Source of the DNA: Devosia sp. 1566
GTDB taxonomy: Bacteria; Pseudomonadota; Alphaproteobacteria; Rhizobiales; Devosiaceae
DNA length: 64,000 bases
NCBI RefSeq assembly: GCF_004005995.1
Contig: NZ_CP034767.1
Location: 62,001-126,000 of the forward strand
Direction: 5' to 3'
Within the stretch, counting starts at the first letter, position 1. Each line of letters begins with the position of its first letter. Below, piece by piece: positions 1 through 8,526 of the stretch. The position numbers and the translations under genes are program-made. Under the pieces are notes generated by a model. It saw only the letters and a list, made by a program, of their open reading frames with translations. It was not told the DNA's origin and searched no databases.

Positions 1-147
1 AGCCGGGAGCTGGCGCGCCAGTATTTTCCGCAGATCCCGCTGCGCGATGGCTGGGGCGGGCACCAGAGCTTTTTCAACTCGGCCAAGGCCGAGCGCATGC
101 TGGGCTGGCGGCACGGCCATGTGCCGCCCGAGCGCCTGACCGACTAG
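1..147 (+). CDS. NAD(P)-dependent epimerase/dehydratase-type protein, C-terminal fragment
   Basis: The open frame runs from the window edge to a TAG stop at 145-147, giving 48 residues. The tail reads as FFNSAKAERMLGW followed by a short Pro-rich end. This resembles the C-terminus of extended SDR / NAD-dependent epimerase-dehydratase proteins, where an S/N-AKAERxLGW stretch is common. The nucleotide-binding domain lies outside the window, so the reaction cannot be assigned. The assignment rests only on the tail motif. Confidence 0.55.
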   Translation, partial: SRELARQYFPQIPLRDGWGGHQSFFNSAKAERMLGWRHGHVPPERLTD

Positions 148-154
148 GATCGCG

Positions 155-574
155 CTAGAGGTCGGCCTGCCGCCATTGGGGTCCGAGATGGATGTCGATG
201 GTTTGCAGCCGGCCGGGCCCCAGATTTTCGAACCGGTGCGGCAGCCCCTTGGGGCCGAGCACGACCTCGCCGGCCTGCGCGTCGATCACCGCATCGCCGA
301 CATAAAAGCGCCCGCGGCCTTCCACCACCACAAAGAGCTCGTCATAGGGATGGACATGCAGGGCCGGCCCCGTGCCCACCGCCTCATTGCCATAGGCGAG
401 GATCGTGGTCGTGGTGCCCAGTGCCTCGCCCGGAAGGTGACCGCGCCAGGGGCCGGGCTGGTCGGGTCGAACAACTGCTGTTTGGCCGGGGCGCGCCCGT
501 CCGGCACTGCGGCGCTGGGGTCGATGCTGAGTTTTGCCATTGCTGTTGCACTCCAAGGTGAGTTGCTTGGCCAT
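155..574 (-). CDS. Cupin-domain protein, N-terminus probably frameshifted
   Basis: A small single-cupin protein of 139 aa as an open frame. The cupin core is clear: HVHPYDELFVVVEGRGRF (metal-binding His-x-His and Glu), then GDAVIDAQAGEVVLGPKGLPHRFEN (second cupin motif with His). The first 40 residues of this frame are Arg-rich, uncupin-like and show poor G/C bias at third positions. A second minus-strand frame starting at ATG 538-540 (MAKLSIDPSAAVPDGRAPAK) looks like the genuine N-terminus. It leads into the cupin frame if one base is gained or lost near 465-480. The true gene is therefore likely 155-540 with a frameshift (mutation or sequence error) and about 128 residues. Substrate is unknown; such cupins are often sugar or small-metabolite isomerases or dioxygenase-like proteins. 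Confidence 0.65.
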   Translation of the reverse strand: MAKQLTLECNSNGKTQHRPQRRSAGRARPGQTAVVRPDQPGPWRGHLPGEALGTTTTILAYGNEAVGTGPALHVHPYDELFVVVEGRGRFYVGDAVIDAQAGEVVLGPKGLPHRFENLGPGRLQTIDIHLGPQWRQADL

Positions 575-784
575 TATTGGGCCGGTTCACCAAGACTGCC
601 AAGAGGACGCAGGCAGTGCATAGGCTTTGAGCTGAATTGCGCGCAATTTAGGCACAAGCAGATGCTGCTGATCTGTTGTGCAAAATGCCGTGGTCAAATT
701 GGCGATCCTGCGCAAGGACTTACCGGCACAAACAAGGATTGGCACAACTGATGCATGACAGTTCCCAGCAAAGGGAGCTGCGCA

Positions 785-1873
785 ATGTCCAAGTCTGCCG
801 AGATCGATCTTGCTTCTGTTTCCAAGATCTACGGCAAGACCACGGCCGTCGACAGCATCAGCCTCAAGATCCCCGGCGGCAGTTATTGCTGTCTGCTCGG
901 CCCTTCGGGCTGTGGCAAGACCTCCACCCTGCGCATGATTGCCGGGCATGAAACCGTCTCGATCGGGGACATTGTTCTGGGCAAGCAGGTGGTGACCGAC
1001 CTGCCACCGGCCAAGCGCGGCACGGCGATGATGTTCCAGTCCTATGCGCTGTTTCCCCATCTCGATCTGGTCGACAATGTCGCCTTCAGCCTCAAAATGG
1101 CGGGGGTCGACAAGTCGACCCGCCGCGCGCGGGCGCTCGAGCTGCTCAAGCTGATGCAGATGGATGCCTATGCCGACCGCCGTCCCGGCCAGCTTTCGGG
1201 CGGCCAGCAGCAGCGCGTGGCCCTGGCGCGGGCGCTGATCACCGATCCCGAAGCGCTGCTGCTGGATGAGCCGCTCTCGGCGCTCGATCCCTTCCTCAAG
1301 ATCCGCATGCGTGCCGAGCTCAAGAAGCTGCAAAAGCAGCTCGGCATCACCTTTGTCCATGTCACCCACAGCCAGGAAGAAGCCATGGCGCTGGCCGACC
1401 TCGTCGTGGTGATGAGCAATGGCCGGATCGAGCAGGCCGCCACCCCGCGCGAAGTGTTCGAGCGCCCGGCGACTGCCTTTGTTGCCCGCTTCATGGGCGA
1501 TCATAATGTCATTTCGGGCAAGGTCACCGGCGCCGGCGACGGCCTGGTGGATTTTACCGTGGTCGGCGGCGGCAGCTTTTCCGCCACCGGCGCACCCCTG
1601 CCGCTGGGCGCCGATATGGATGTCGCCGTGCGCACCGACCATGTCCGGATCGGGGACAGCCCGCAGCCGGGCCTCGGGTTCACCGGCATCATCTCCAACA
1701 TCGAATATCGCGGCGCCACGGTGAAGCTCACCGTGGAGGGCGCCGGGATCAGCGAATTCACCGCCATCATCACCGACACCGCCTTTTACGCGACCCCGGT
1801 CGCGGTGGGCGATGCGGTGCCCCTCCATTGGGATGCCGGGGACGCCATCGTCCTCGCCCGACCCGATGCGTAA
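785..1873 (+). CDS. ABC transporter ATP-binding protein, polyamine/Fe3+ (PotA-like) type
   Basis: A 362-aa cytoplasmic ATPase of a binding-protein-dependent importer. Walker A GPSGCGKTS lies at residues 39-47, the Q-loop near 85, the signature LSGGQQQR from 137, then Walker B LLLDEPLSALD and the H-loop HVTHSQEEAMAL. A C-terminal TOBE-like region follows (about 240-362), giving the length typical of the PotA/FbpC/MalK class. The start is set at ATG 785 because AAAGGGAG lies just upstream; an open frame extends back to 755 without an RBS. It is the first gene of a five-gene run (ATPase, binding protein, two permeases, racemase). The substrate cannot be read from the ATPase. Confidence 0.93.
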   Translation: MSKSAEIDLASVSKIYGKTTAVDSISLKIPGGSYCCLLGPSGCGKTSTLRMIAGHETVSIGDIVLGKQVVTDLPPAKRGTAMMFQSYALFPHLDLVDNVAFSLKMAGVDKSTRRARALELLKLMQMDAYADRRPGQLSGGQQQRVALARALITDPEALLLDEPLSALDPFLKIRMRAELKKLQKQLGITFVHVTHSQEEAMALADLVVVMSNGRIEQAATPREVFERPATAFVARFMGDHNVISGKVTGAGDGLVDFTVVGGGSFSATGAPLPLGADMDVAVRTDHVRIGDSPQPGLGFTGIISNIEYRGATVKLTVEGAGISEFTAIITDTAFYATPVAVGDAVPLHWDAGDAIVLARPDA

Positions 1874-1903
1874 CCGTCCATCAAGCCAACAGGGAGACGT
1901 GCC

Positions 1904-3196
1904 ATGACCGCCAAGAGTGACATCAAGTCCGGTGTCAGCCGCCGCAACTTTCTCAAGACCAGCGCTGCCGCCGCGGTCGGCGCCAGCCTGGGTTCGGGTG
2001 TTATTACGGGCTTTCCGACTATCTGGGCGCAAAACCCCATCACCCTGCGCCAGTTCGGCACCGGCGTGAGCAACCTCAACGCCATTGCCGAAAAGTGCAA
2101 GGAAGATCTCGGCATCACCATCCAGATGACGGCCACCGACAGCGATGCGGCCGCCCAGCGTGCCGTGACCCAGCCCGACAGCTACGACATCGCCGATGTG
2201 GAATACTGGATCCTCAAAAAGGTCTTCCCGGCCGGAGTGATCCAGCCCATGGATATCAGCCGGCTGACGCATTACGACCAGATCGTGCCGCTGTTCAAGA
2301 CCGGCAAGCTGCTGCCCGACAGCGTCATCGCCCAGGGCACCGCGCCCCATACGGTGGGCTTTGTGGAAGGCCCCGACAGCCGCGACTTCGCCAAGGGCGA
2401 AACGGACTGGTTCACCATGGTCCCCACCATCTACAATGCCGATACGCTGGGTATCCGGCCCGATCTGGTGGGTCGTGAGATTTCCTCCTGGGCCGATATC
2501 ATGGACCCCGCCTTCAAGGGCAAGTCGGCCATCATCAACGTGCCCTCGATCGGCATCATGGATGCCGCCATGATCATGGAAGCCATGGGGCTCATCACCT
2601 ATGGCGACAAGGGCAACATGACCACCGAAGAGATCGATGCCACCGTCGATTTCCTGATCAAGGCCAAGCAGGATGGCCAGTTCCGCGCCTTCTGGAAGAG
2701 CTTTGACGAAAGCGTCAACCTCATGAGCTCGGGCGAGGTGGTGATCCAGTCCATGTGGTCGCCGGCCGTGGCGGCAGTGCGCTCCAAGGGCATTGCCTGC
2801 ACCTACCAGCCCCTCAAGGAAGGCTATCGCTCCTGGGGCGGCGGCATGGGTCTGGCGGCGCACCTGTCGGGTGCCCAGCTCGACGCGGCCTATGAATATA
2901 TCAACTGGTACACCTCGGGCTGGGTCGGCGGCTATCTCAACCGGCAGGGCTATTATTCGGCCAATATGGAAACGGCCAAGCAGCACATGACCCCCGACGA
3001 ATGGGGCTTCTGGATCGAAGGCAAGCCCGCCCAGGGCGATATTCTCGCGCCCGATGGCACGGTGATGGAAAAGGCCGGCGCCGTGCGCGATGGCGGCTCG
3101 TTCGAAGAGCGCATGGGCAAGGTCGCCTGCTGGAACTCGGTGATGGACGAGGACCGCTACATGGTCCGCCGCTGGAACGAGTTCATCGCCGCCTGA
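1904..3196 (+). CDS. ABC transporter extracellular solute-binding protein (PotD-like), Tat-exported
   Basis: A 430-aa periplasmic binding protein. The N-terminus has a twin-arginine motif SRRNFLK at residues 12-18, an Ala-rich hydrophobic stretch and a probable cleavage site near WAQ. Export in folded form through Tat is therefore likely. The body resembles the family-1/PotD group (periplasmic spermidine/putrescine-like proteins). It begins 30 bases after the ATPase stop behind AGGGAGACGTGCC. The neighbouring racemase-family gene suggests a small amino-acid or hydantoin-like ligand rather than a polyamine, but that is inference from context only. Confidence 0.9.
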   Translation: MTAKSDIKSGVSRRNFLKTSAAAAVGASLGSGVITGFPTIWAQNPITLRQFGTGVSNLNAIAEKCKEDLGITIQMTATDSDAAAQRAVTQPDSYDIADVEYWILKKVFPAGVIQPMDISRLTHYDQIVPLFKTGKLLPDSVIAQGTAPHTVGFVEGPDSRDFAKGETDWFTMVPTIYNADTLGIRPDLVGREISSWADIMDPAFKGKSAIINVPSIGIMDAAMIMEAMGLITYGDKGNMTTEEIDATVDFLIKAKQDGQFRAFWKSFDESVNLMSSGEVVIQSMWSPAVAAVRSKGIACTYQPLKEGYRSWGGGMGLAAHLSGAQLDAAYEYINWYTSGWVGGYLNRQGYYSANMETAKQHMTPDEWGFWIEGKPAQGDILAPDGTVMEKAGAVRDGGSFEERMGKVACWNSVMDEDRYMVRRWNEFIAA

Positions 3197-3240
3197 TGCC
3201 TCAGCCTGTCCGGCAGGCTCTTGCCACATCCACCGATGCG

Positions 3241-3342
3241 GCACCTCCCCCTTGACGGGGGAGGTTGGGTGGGGGTGGCGGGAGCCTCGATTTCCGGGCT
3301 TTCCACCCCCACCCTTGATCCCTCCCCGCGAGGGGGAGGGTT
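3241..3342 (+). repeat. Intergenic imperfect inverted repeat of C/G runs between binding protein and permease
   Basis: Arms at about 3242-3278 (CACCTCCCCC, GGGGGAGG, GGTGGGGGTGG) and 3303-3340 (CCACCCCCACCC, CCCTCCCCGCGAGGGGGAGGG) can fold back on each other; each arm also contains its own small hairpin. Elements of this composition are frequent dispersed intergenic repeats in Hyphomicrobiales. It could be a processed-mRNA stabiliser that raises binding-protein level relative to the permeases, or a partial terminator. Copy number elsewhere in the genome cannot be judged from this window. Confidence 0.6.
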
Positions 3343-3368
3343 TTGACTGCAACTGCAGGAGCATTCCA

Positions 3369-4226
3369 ATGACCGCTTTGCTCGCCCGCGCCACGCCTTA
3401 TCTGCAGGCGACGCCGCTGTTGTTGATCCTCGGCTTTTTCCTTGCCGTCCCGATCCTGCTGCTGCTGGTGGTCAGCTTCTGGGATTATGACTTTGCCGGC
3501 ATCTATCCCGATTTCCTCACCCTCAACTATGCCGAAGCGCTGGGCTCCTGGGTCACCTGGCGCATCTATGCCAATACGCTCAAATATGCGGTCATCGTCT
3601 GGGCGATCACCGCTTTGGTGGGCTTCTGGGTCGCCTATTTCCTCGCTTTTCATGTGCGCACCGCGACCATGCAGATGGTGCTGTTCCTCATCTGCACCGT
3701 GCCGTTCCTCACCTCCAACATCATCCGCATGATTTCCTGGATCCCCGTGCTGGGGCGCAACGGGCTGATCAATTCGGGGCTGACTGGATCGGGGATCATC
3801 GAACAACCCATCGAGTGGCTGTTGTATTCCGACTTCGCCGTCGTGCTCGCCATGGTCCATCTTTATACGCTCTTCATGGTCACCCCGATCTTCAACGCCA
3901 TGATGCGGATCGACAAATCCCTCGTTGAAGCGGCGCGCGATGCAGGCGCCAAGGACTGGCAGGTGATCTGGAACGTCGTGCTGCCGCTGGCCAAGCCCGG
4001 CATCGCCATCGGCACCATCTTTGTCGTCACCCTGGTGATGGCCGATTTTTCCACCGTGCAGGTGATGAGCGGGGGCCAAAGCGCGTCGGTAGCGCTGATG
4101 ATGCGCAACCAGATGAGCCTTCTGCAATATCCGGCGGCCGCCGCCAATGCGATCGTGCTGCTGGTGCTGGTGCTCCTCATGGTCGCCGGCATGCTGCGCA
4201 TCGTTGATATTCGCAAGGAGCTCTAG
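3369..4226 (+). CDS. ABC transporter permease (PotB-like)
   Basis: A 285-aa inner-membrane permease with about six hydrophobic segments. The first is LLLILGFFLAVPILLLLVV and the last is AIVLLVLVLLMVAGML. The cytoplasmic EAA loop, EAARDAGAKDWQVIWNVVLP, lies near residue 186 and would contact the ATPase. The start is ATG 3369 with GCAGGA ahead of it. The frame is open back to 3252, but that extension would translate the intergenic repeat, so it was rejected. It is followed one base later by the second permease. Confidence 0.9.
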   Translation: MTALLARATPYLQATPLLLILGFFLAVPILLLLVVSFWDYDFAGIYPDFLTLNYAEALGSWVTWRIYANTLKYAVIVWAITALVGFWVAYFLAFHVRTATMQMVLFLICTVPFLTSNIIRMISWIPVLGRNGLINSGLTGSGIIEQPIEWLLYSDFAVVLAMVHLYTLFMVTPIFNAMMRIDKSLVEAARDAGAKDWQVIWNVVLPLAKPGIAIGTIFVVTLVMADFSTVQVMSGGQSASVALMMRNQMSLLQYPAAAANAIVLLVLVLLMVAGMLRIVDIRKEL

Positions 4227-4227
4227 G

Positions 4228-5046
4228 ATGGAACGCGAAAAGCGCAGCCCCGGCTTTTACCTGCTGGCCGGCTTTTTCGGCCTCTTTGTGCTGTTTCTCT
4301 ACGGCCCTTTGTCGGCCGTGTTTATCCTCAGCTTTCAGGGGCCGCAGGGCGGGCTAACCTTTCCGCTCAATGGCGTGTCACTGCGCTGGTTTCAGAACCT
4401 CTTCGAGGCCCAGGCGGTGGGGGATTTCGGCGCCAGCTTCGGGCGCTCCTTTGCGCTGGGGCTAATGGTGATGGCGGGCACCGTGCTGGTCTCGTTGCTG
4501 GCGGGGCTGGCCTTTCGCCGCCGGTTTCTGGGCGCAACGCCCCTCTTCTACCTGACGGTCGCGAGCCTCGTTGTGCCCTCCATCATCGTTTCGCTCGGCA
4601 TCGGCGTGTTGTTCCAGCAGATCGGCTGGCGCCCCAACTGGTTCAGCTCCGGCTTTGGCGCGCATCTGACCTGGACGCTGCCTTTTGGCGTGCTGATCAT
4701 GTTTGCGGTGTTCAACCGCTTTTCCCCGAGCTACGAGGAAGCCGCGCGCGATCTGGGGGCCAGCAACTGGCAGACCTTTCGCCATGTCGTCTTGCCCATG
4801 ATCGCACCCAGCCTGATCGGCGTGGGGCTTTTCGGTTTCTCGCTGAGCTATGACGAGTTTGCCAGGACGCTGATGACCTCCGGCAGCGCCAACACTTTGC
4901 CGCTCGAAATCTACGGCATGACCACCAATGTCACGACCCCGGTGCTCTATGCGCTAGGGACGGTCACGACACTGTTCTCGTTCCTCGTGATCCTCGTGAC
5001 CCTGAGCACCATCCTCTGGATCAACCGCCGGCGGGTGCGGGCATGA
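4228..5046 (+). CDS. ABC transporter permease (PotC-like)
   Basis: A 272-aa inner-membrane permease, the partner of the preceding one. It has six predicted helices, and the EAA loop EEAARDLGASNWQTFRHVVL lies near residue 169. The start is ATG 4228, immediately after the upstream TAG, with AAGGAG 9-14 bases before it. The longer open frame from 4147 lies inside the previous gene and is not used. The stop overlaps the next gene by four bases (ATGA), so the racemase-like gene is translationally coupled to the transporter. Confidence 0.9.
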   Translation: MEREKRSPGFYLLAGFFGLFVLFLYGPLSAVFILSFQGPQGGLTFPLNGVSLRWFQNLFEAQAVGDFGASFGRSFALGLMVMAGTVLVSLLAGLAFRRRFLGATPLFYLTVASLVVPSIIVSLGIGVLFQQIGWRPNWFSSGFGAHLTWTLPFGVLIMFAVFNRFSPSYEEAARDLGASNWQTFRHVVLPMIAPSLIGVGLFGFSLSYDEFARTLMTSGSANTLPLEIYGMTTNVTTPVLYALGTVTTLFSFLVILVTLSTILWINRRRVRA

Positions 5047-5780
5047 ACCGCATCGCCGTCATCAATCCCAACACCACCGCCAGCATGACCGCGACCATTG
5101 CCGCAGCGGCCCGGCTAGTGGCCGCGCCCACGACCGAGATCGTGCCGCTCACTTCTTCCATGGGGCCGGTCTCCATCGAAGGCTATTACGACGAAGCCTT
5201 TGCCTTGCCTGGATTGCTGCGTGAGATCGGCCAGGCGGAGGGGGAGGGGGCCCGGGCCGCAGTGATCGCCTGTTTCGATGATACCGGGCTCGATGCCGCC
5301 CGAGCCATGGCCACCATTCCCGTGCTCGGCATTTGCGAAGCGGCGCTCGCCACCGCGGCCTTCCTCGCCAAGCGCTTCACGGTCGTGACCACCACCGAGC
5401 GCTCGCGCGTGCCCATCGAGGAGCTGGCGCAGCGCTATGGCATGTCCGGGCGCGCCCGTATCCGCGCCGCCGACATTCCGGTCCTGGCGCTCGATGATCC
5501 AGCCTCGGGCGCGCGCGAGCGGCTGCGGGCGGAAATCGATCGTGCCATCGGCGAGGACAAGGCGGAGGCCATCGTCCTGGGTTGCGCGGGGATGGCCGAC
5601 CTGGCGCGGGCGCTGCAGGAGGAACTCGGGCTGCCGGTGATCGATGGCGTGGGCGCCGCGGTCAAACAGGCCGAAGCGCTAATCGCGCTGGGCCTGCGCA
5701 CCAGCAAACGCGGCAGCTATGCCCCGCCCCTGCCCAAGCCCTACAAGGGCGAACTCAGCGCTTTCGCGCCACGAGAATAG
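5043..5780 (+). CDS. Asp/Glu/hydantoin racemase-family protein
   Basis: A 245-aa cytoplasmic protein beginning MNRIAVINPNTT, the hallmark N-terminus of the hydantoin racemase group of the Asp/Glu racemase superfamily. Both catalytic cysteines expected for a two-base, cofactor-independent racemase are visible: VIACFDDTGLD (Cys near 76) and VLGCAGMADL (Cys near 181). The four-base overlap with the permease gene indicates co-translation, so the enzyme probably acts on what the ABC system imports, for example 5-substituted hydantoins, allantoin-like ureides or a D/L amino acid. No hydantoinase or carbamoylase is present in the window, so the substrate is open. Confidence 0.88.
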   Translation: MNRIAVINPNTTASMTATIAAAARLVAAPTTEIVPLTSSMGPVSIEGYYDEAFALPGLLREIGQAEGEGARAAVIACFDDTGLDAARAMATIPVLGICEAALATAAFLAKRFTVVTTTERSRVPIEELAQRYGMSGRARIRAADIPVLALDDPASGARERLRAEIDRAIGEDKAEAIVLGCAGMADLARALQEELGLPVIDGVGAAVKQAEALIALGLRTSKRGSYAPPLPKPYKGELSAFAPRE

Positions 5781-5793
5781 GGGAGCGAGCCGG

Positions 5794-6561
5794 TCAGTCC
5801 AGCTCCTGCACCCCACCCCCCGAGACGGTCAGCACCTGCCCGCTGATCCATGACGCCGCGGGCGAACACAGAAACAGCGCCGCATAGGCGATGTCATCGA
5901 CCTCCCCGAGCCGTCGGATCGGGGTGTGCTGCAGCATGCTCTGCTCGATCTCGGGCGTCAGCACGCCGGCCAGCGCCGCGGTCCTTGTGGCGCCGGGCGC
6001 AATGGCGTTGATCCGCACGCCCATAGGCCCAAGATCAAAGGCGATATTGCGGGTCAAATGGTTGAGCGCGGCCTTGGAAGAGGCATAAGAGGCCATGCGC
6101 TGGTTGCGGTTTTCACCGGCCATGGACGAGATATTGAGCACTGCGCCATCCCCTGCTGCCGCCAGATGCGGCGCGGCCAGCTGGGTGAGCCGGAACGCCG
6201 AAAAGACGTTGAGTTTGTAGGCCCAGCGGAAATCCTCCATTGGCATGTCAAAGGGCTGGGGGCCGCCGCCTCCGGCATTGTTGACGAGGATGGCGAGCTT
6301 GCCGAACTGGTCCAGCGCGGTGTGCACCAAAAGCTCAAGGTCATCTTCCCGGGTGACATCACAAGCCACCGCGACCGCCTTGCCCCCTGTTGTGTTGATT
6401 TCGGCGGCAGCCGCCTGGGCCGCCTCGAGCTTGCGGTCGCTGATCACGATGGCGGCCCCCGCACCGGCGAAGAGACGCGCAATGCCGAGCCCGATCCCGG
6501 AACCGGCGCCAGTCACCACCGCCACCTGCCCATCAAGGCGGAACTTATTCGGGTCATACAT
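5794..6561 (-). CDS. hdhA: 7-alpha-hydroxysteroid dehydrogenase-like short-chain dehydrogenase
   Basis: A 255-aa SDR. The NAD-binding motif is TGAGSGIG (17-24) and NNAGGGGP lies near 94-101. The catalytic set is Ser146, Tyr159, Lys163, the same numbering as E. coli HdhA. Stretches such as GGGGPQPFDMPM, PEIEQSMLQHTPIRRLG and LFLCSPAASWISGQ, and the C-terminus TVSGGGVQELD, closely match E. coli 7-alpha-HSDH from memory. It would oxidise or reduce the 7-alpha hydroxyl of steroids or bile acids with NAD(H), but closely related SDRs with other alcohol substrates exist. It faces the racemase operon tail to tail with a 13-base gap and appears to be a single gene. Confidence 0.85.
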   Translation of the reverse strand: MYDPNKFRLDGQVAVVTGAGSGIGLGIARLFAGAGAAIVISDRKLEAAQAAAAEINTTGGKAVAVACDVTREDDLELLVHTALDQFGKLAILVNNAGGGGPQPFDMPMEDFRWAYKLNVFSAFRLTQLAAPHLAAAGDGAVLNISSMAGENRNQRMASYASSKAALNHLTRNIAFDLGPMGVRINAIAPGATRTAALAGVLTPEIEQSMLQHTPIRRLGEVDDIAYAALFLCSPAASWISGQVLTVSGGGVQELD

Positions 6562-6727
6562 GCTGTGCTCCCGTCGTCCTTTGCCAAACCCTAAGCCGTC
6601 GCGCCTTTCAGCTCTTGATATCGGTCAGGCCCGGGCTGGTATTGAAGGGGCGCGTGCTGTCCGGTGGACGCCTCGCGCGGTGGGCCGATCTGACAGGCTG
6701 GGTTCCGCTCCCCCGGCGAATTCCGCG

Positions 6728-7489
6728 TCACGGCAGATACTGGATCTGCAGGCCCCGGTGCAGCGTCGAGGGGGCCACCTGGGCGCGCACCTTGAACACC
6801 TCGGCGATCAGCGCCTCGGTCAAGACTGCATGTGGCGTGCCCGCGGCCACCAGCCGCCCCTCGCGCATCACTGCGATCTGGTCGCAGAACATGGCGGCGA
6901 GGTTGAGATCGTGCAGCGCCACGATCGTGGTGAGCGGCAGCCCGGCCACGAGGCGCAGGATATCGAGCTGGTGCTGGATATCGAGGTGGTTGGTGGGCTC
7001 ATCAAGGATCAGATCGGTTGGCTCTTGCGCCAGCGCTCGCGCCAGCTGCACGCGCTGCCGCTCGCCGCCCGAAAGCGTATGCCAGGGCTGGTGGCGCCGG
7101 TCGGCCAACTCCACCCGCTGCAGGGATTGCTCGACAATGGCGTCGTCCGCTTGCGTCCAGGGCGACAGGGCCGAGCGGTGCGGCGTGCGCCCCAGCCGCA
7201 CCACATCGAGCACCGTCACATTGGCTTCGGTCGTGGCATGTTGCTCGACCACCGCTACGCGCTGGGCGAGCTGGCGCCGGCCGAAGCGGCCCAGCGGGGC
7301 GGTATCAAGGGTGACCTCGCCACCAGCGGGCGCGCGCAAACCCGCGAGGAGCCGGATCAGCGATGATTTGCCCGACCCATTGGGCCCGAGCAGGCCCAGC
7401 GTCATGCCGGGCTGCGCCTCGAGGGTCACGCCATCGACGATGATCTTGCTGCCAGCCTTCCAGCTCACGCCATGGGCGGCAATGGTCAT
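6728..7489 (-). CDS. ABC transporter ATP-binding protein, BtuD/FecE type
   Basis: A 253-aa ATPase with Walker A GPNGSGKSS near 34-42, signature LSGGERQR, Walker B LILDEPTNHLD and the H-loop HDLNLAAMF. The helical-domain segment VLDVVRLGRTPH is typical of iron-chelate/cobalamin importers. It is the third gene of a minus-strand operon and overlaps the permease stop by four bases. The cobalamin riboswitch ahead of the operon favours corrinoid (BtuD-like) over siderophore transport. Confidence 0.92.
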   Translation of the reverse strand: MTIAAHGVSWKAGSKIIVDGVTLEAQPGMTLGLLGPNGSGKSSLIRLLAGLRAPAGGEVTLDTAPLGRFGRRQLAQRVAVVEQHATTEANVTVLDVVRLGRTPHRSALSPWTQADDAIVEQSLQRVELADRRHQPWHTLSGGERQRVQLARALAQEPTDLILDEPTNHLDIQHQLDILRLVAGLPLTTIVALHDLNLAAMFCDQIAVMREGRLVAAGTPHAVLTEALIAEVFKVRAQVAPSTLHRGLQIQYLP

Positions 7490-8526
7490 CGCGCACCCCG
7501 CCCGCGATATAGGATGACGGCAAAGAACGGCACCCCGACCAGCGCGGTGACCACCCCGATCGGCAGCACCTGCTGGGGCAGGATGATGCGCGAAACGATG
7601 TCGGCCAGCACCATGAACACCGCTCCCACCACCACGCAGGCGGGCAGCAGCCGCAGATGGTGCGGGCCCACGATGAAGCGGGCGACATGGGGAATGACGA
7701 GGCCCACAAAACCGATCGAGCCCACCATCGACACCATGGTTGCGGCCATGAGGGCGGTGAGCGCAAACAGCACCACCCGCACCTGCGCCACGGGCACGCC
7801 GAGCGAACGAGCGGCGTCATCCCCGAAGGTGAAAGCATCGAGCGCCCTCGCATAGCGCAGGCACACGACAAGCCCCGCGCCAACCACGCCCGCGGCGAGG
7901 CCCACATCGCTCCAGCGCACGCCGGCAAAACTGCCCAGCAGCCAGAACATGACGCTGCGCGCCTGTTCGGCATCGGCCGAAGTGCTGACGACATAAGAGG
8001 TCAGCGCATTGAACAATTGCGAAGCGGCGACACCGGCCAGGATCGTGCGCTCGGCGCTGCCCGCCGCGCCTCGCGCGAGGAGAATGACAAAGGCAAAGGC
8101 GGCCAGGGCTCCGGCAAAGGCGCCCAGCGGAATGGCGGCGCTACCCGCCCCCATGCCGAGCACGATAACGCAGACCGCCCCGGTCGAGGCGCCTGCCGAA
8201 ACGCCCAGCACATAGGGTTCGGCCAGCGGATCGCGCAGCAGCGATTGCAGGATCGCGCCACACAGCGCCAGCCCCGCCCCGCAGGCGGCCGCTACCAGTG
8301 AGCGGCTGAGCCGATAATCCCAGATCACGCTTTCCTGGATGCGGCTGATCTCGAACTGCGTCCAGCCCAGGCGGTTGGTGATGGCCTGGAGCGTGGTGTG
8401 GAGCGAAATGGGCATTTCGCCAATCCCCACGCCCAGCGCCACGGCAAGGGGCAGCAGCAAGGCTGCCCCCGCGATCACCGATCCCCCCAGCCGCGCGCGG
8501 CGCCGCTGGGTCATCGCCATGGTCAT
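7486..8526 (-). CDS. FecCD/BtuC-family ABC permease
   Basis: A 346-aa polytopic permease of the FecCD family with about ten hydrophobic segments. Family signatures are visible: GAGLALCGAILQSLLRDPLA, EPYVLGVSAGAS, and near the C-terminus GSIGFVGLVIPHVAR. It overlaps the binding-protein gene upstream by four bases (8523-8526) and the ATPase downstream by four bases, so the three proteins are translated as a unit. Together they would form a BtuC2D2-type importer. Confidence 0.92.
   Translation of the reverse strand: MTMAMTQRRRARLGGSVIAGAALLLPLAVALGVGIGEMPISLHTTLQAITNRLGWTQFEISRIQESVIWDYRLSRSLVAAACGAGLALCGAILQSLLRDPLAEPYVLGVSAGASTGAVCVIVLGMGAGSAAIPLGAFAGALAAFAFVILLARGAAGSAERTILAGVAASQLFNALTSYVVSTSADAEQARSVMFWLLGSFAGVRWSDVGLAAGVVGAGLVVCLRYARALDAFTFGDDAARSLGVPVAQVRVVLFALTALMAATMVSMVGSIGFVGLVIPHVARFIVGPHHLRLLPACVVVGAVFMVLADIVSRIILPQQVLPIGVVTALVGVPFFAVILYRGRGAR

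Noticed and set aside
3252-3368. N-terminal extension of the first permease
   Set aside because: It translates the intergenic C/G repeat into a Pro/Arg-rich peptide; ATG 3369 has an RBS and gives the usual permease length.
587-3394. A 935-codon open frame on the minus strand
   Set aside because: It lies antisense to the ABC ATPase and binding-protein genes, has His/Asp/Gly-rich composition typical of an antisense shadow in G+C-rich DNA, and no family resemblance.
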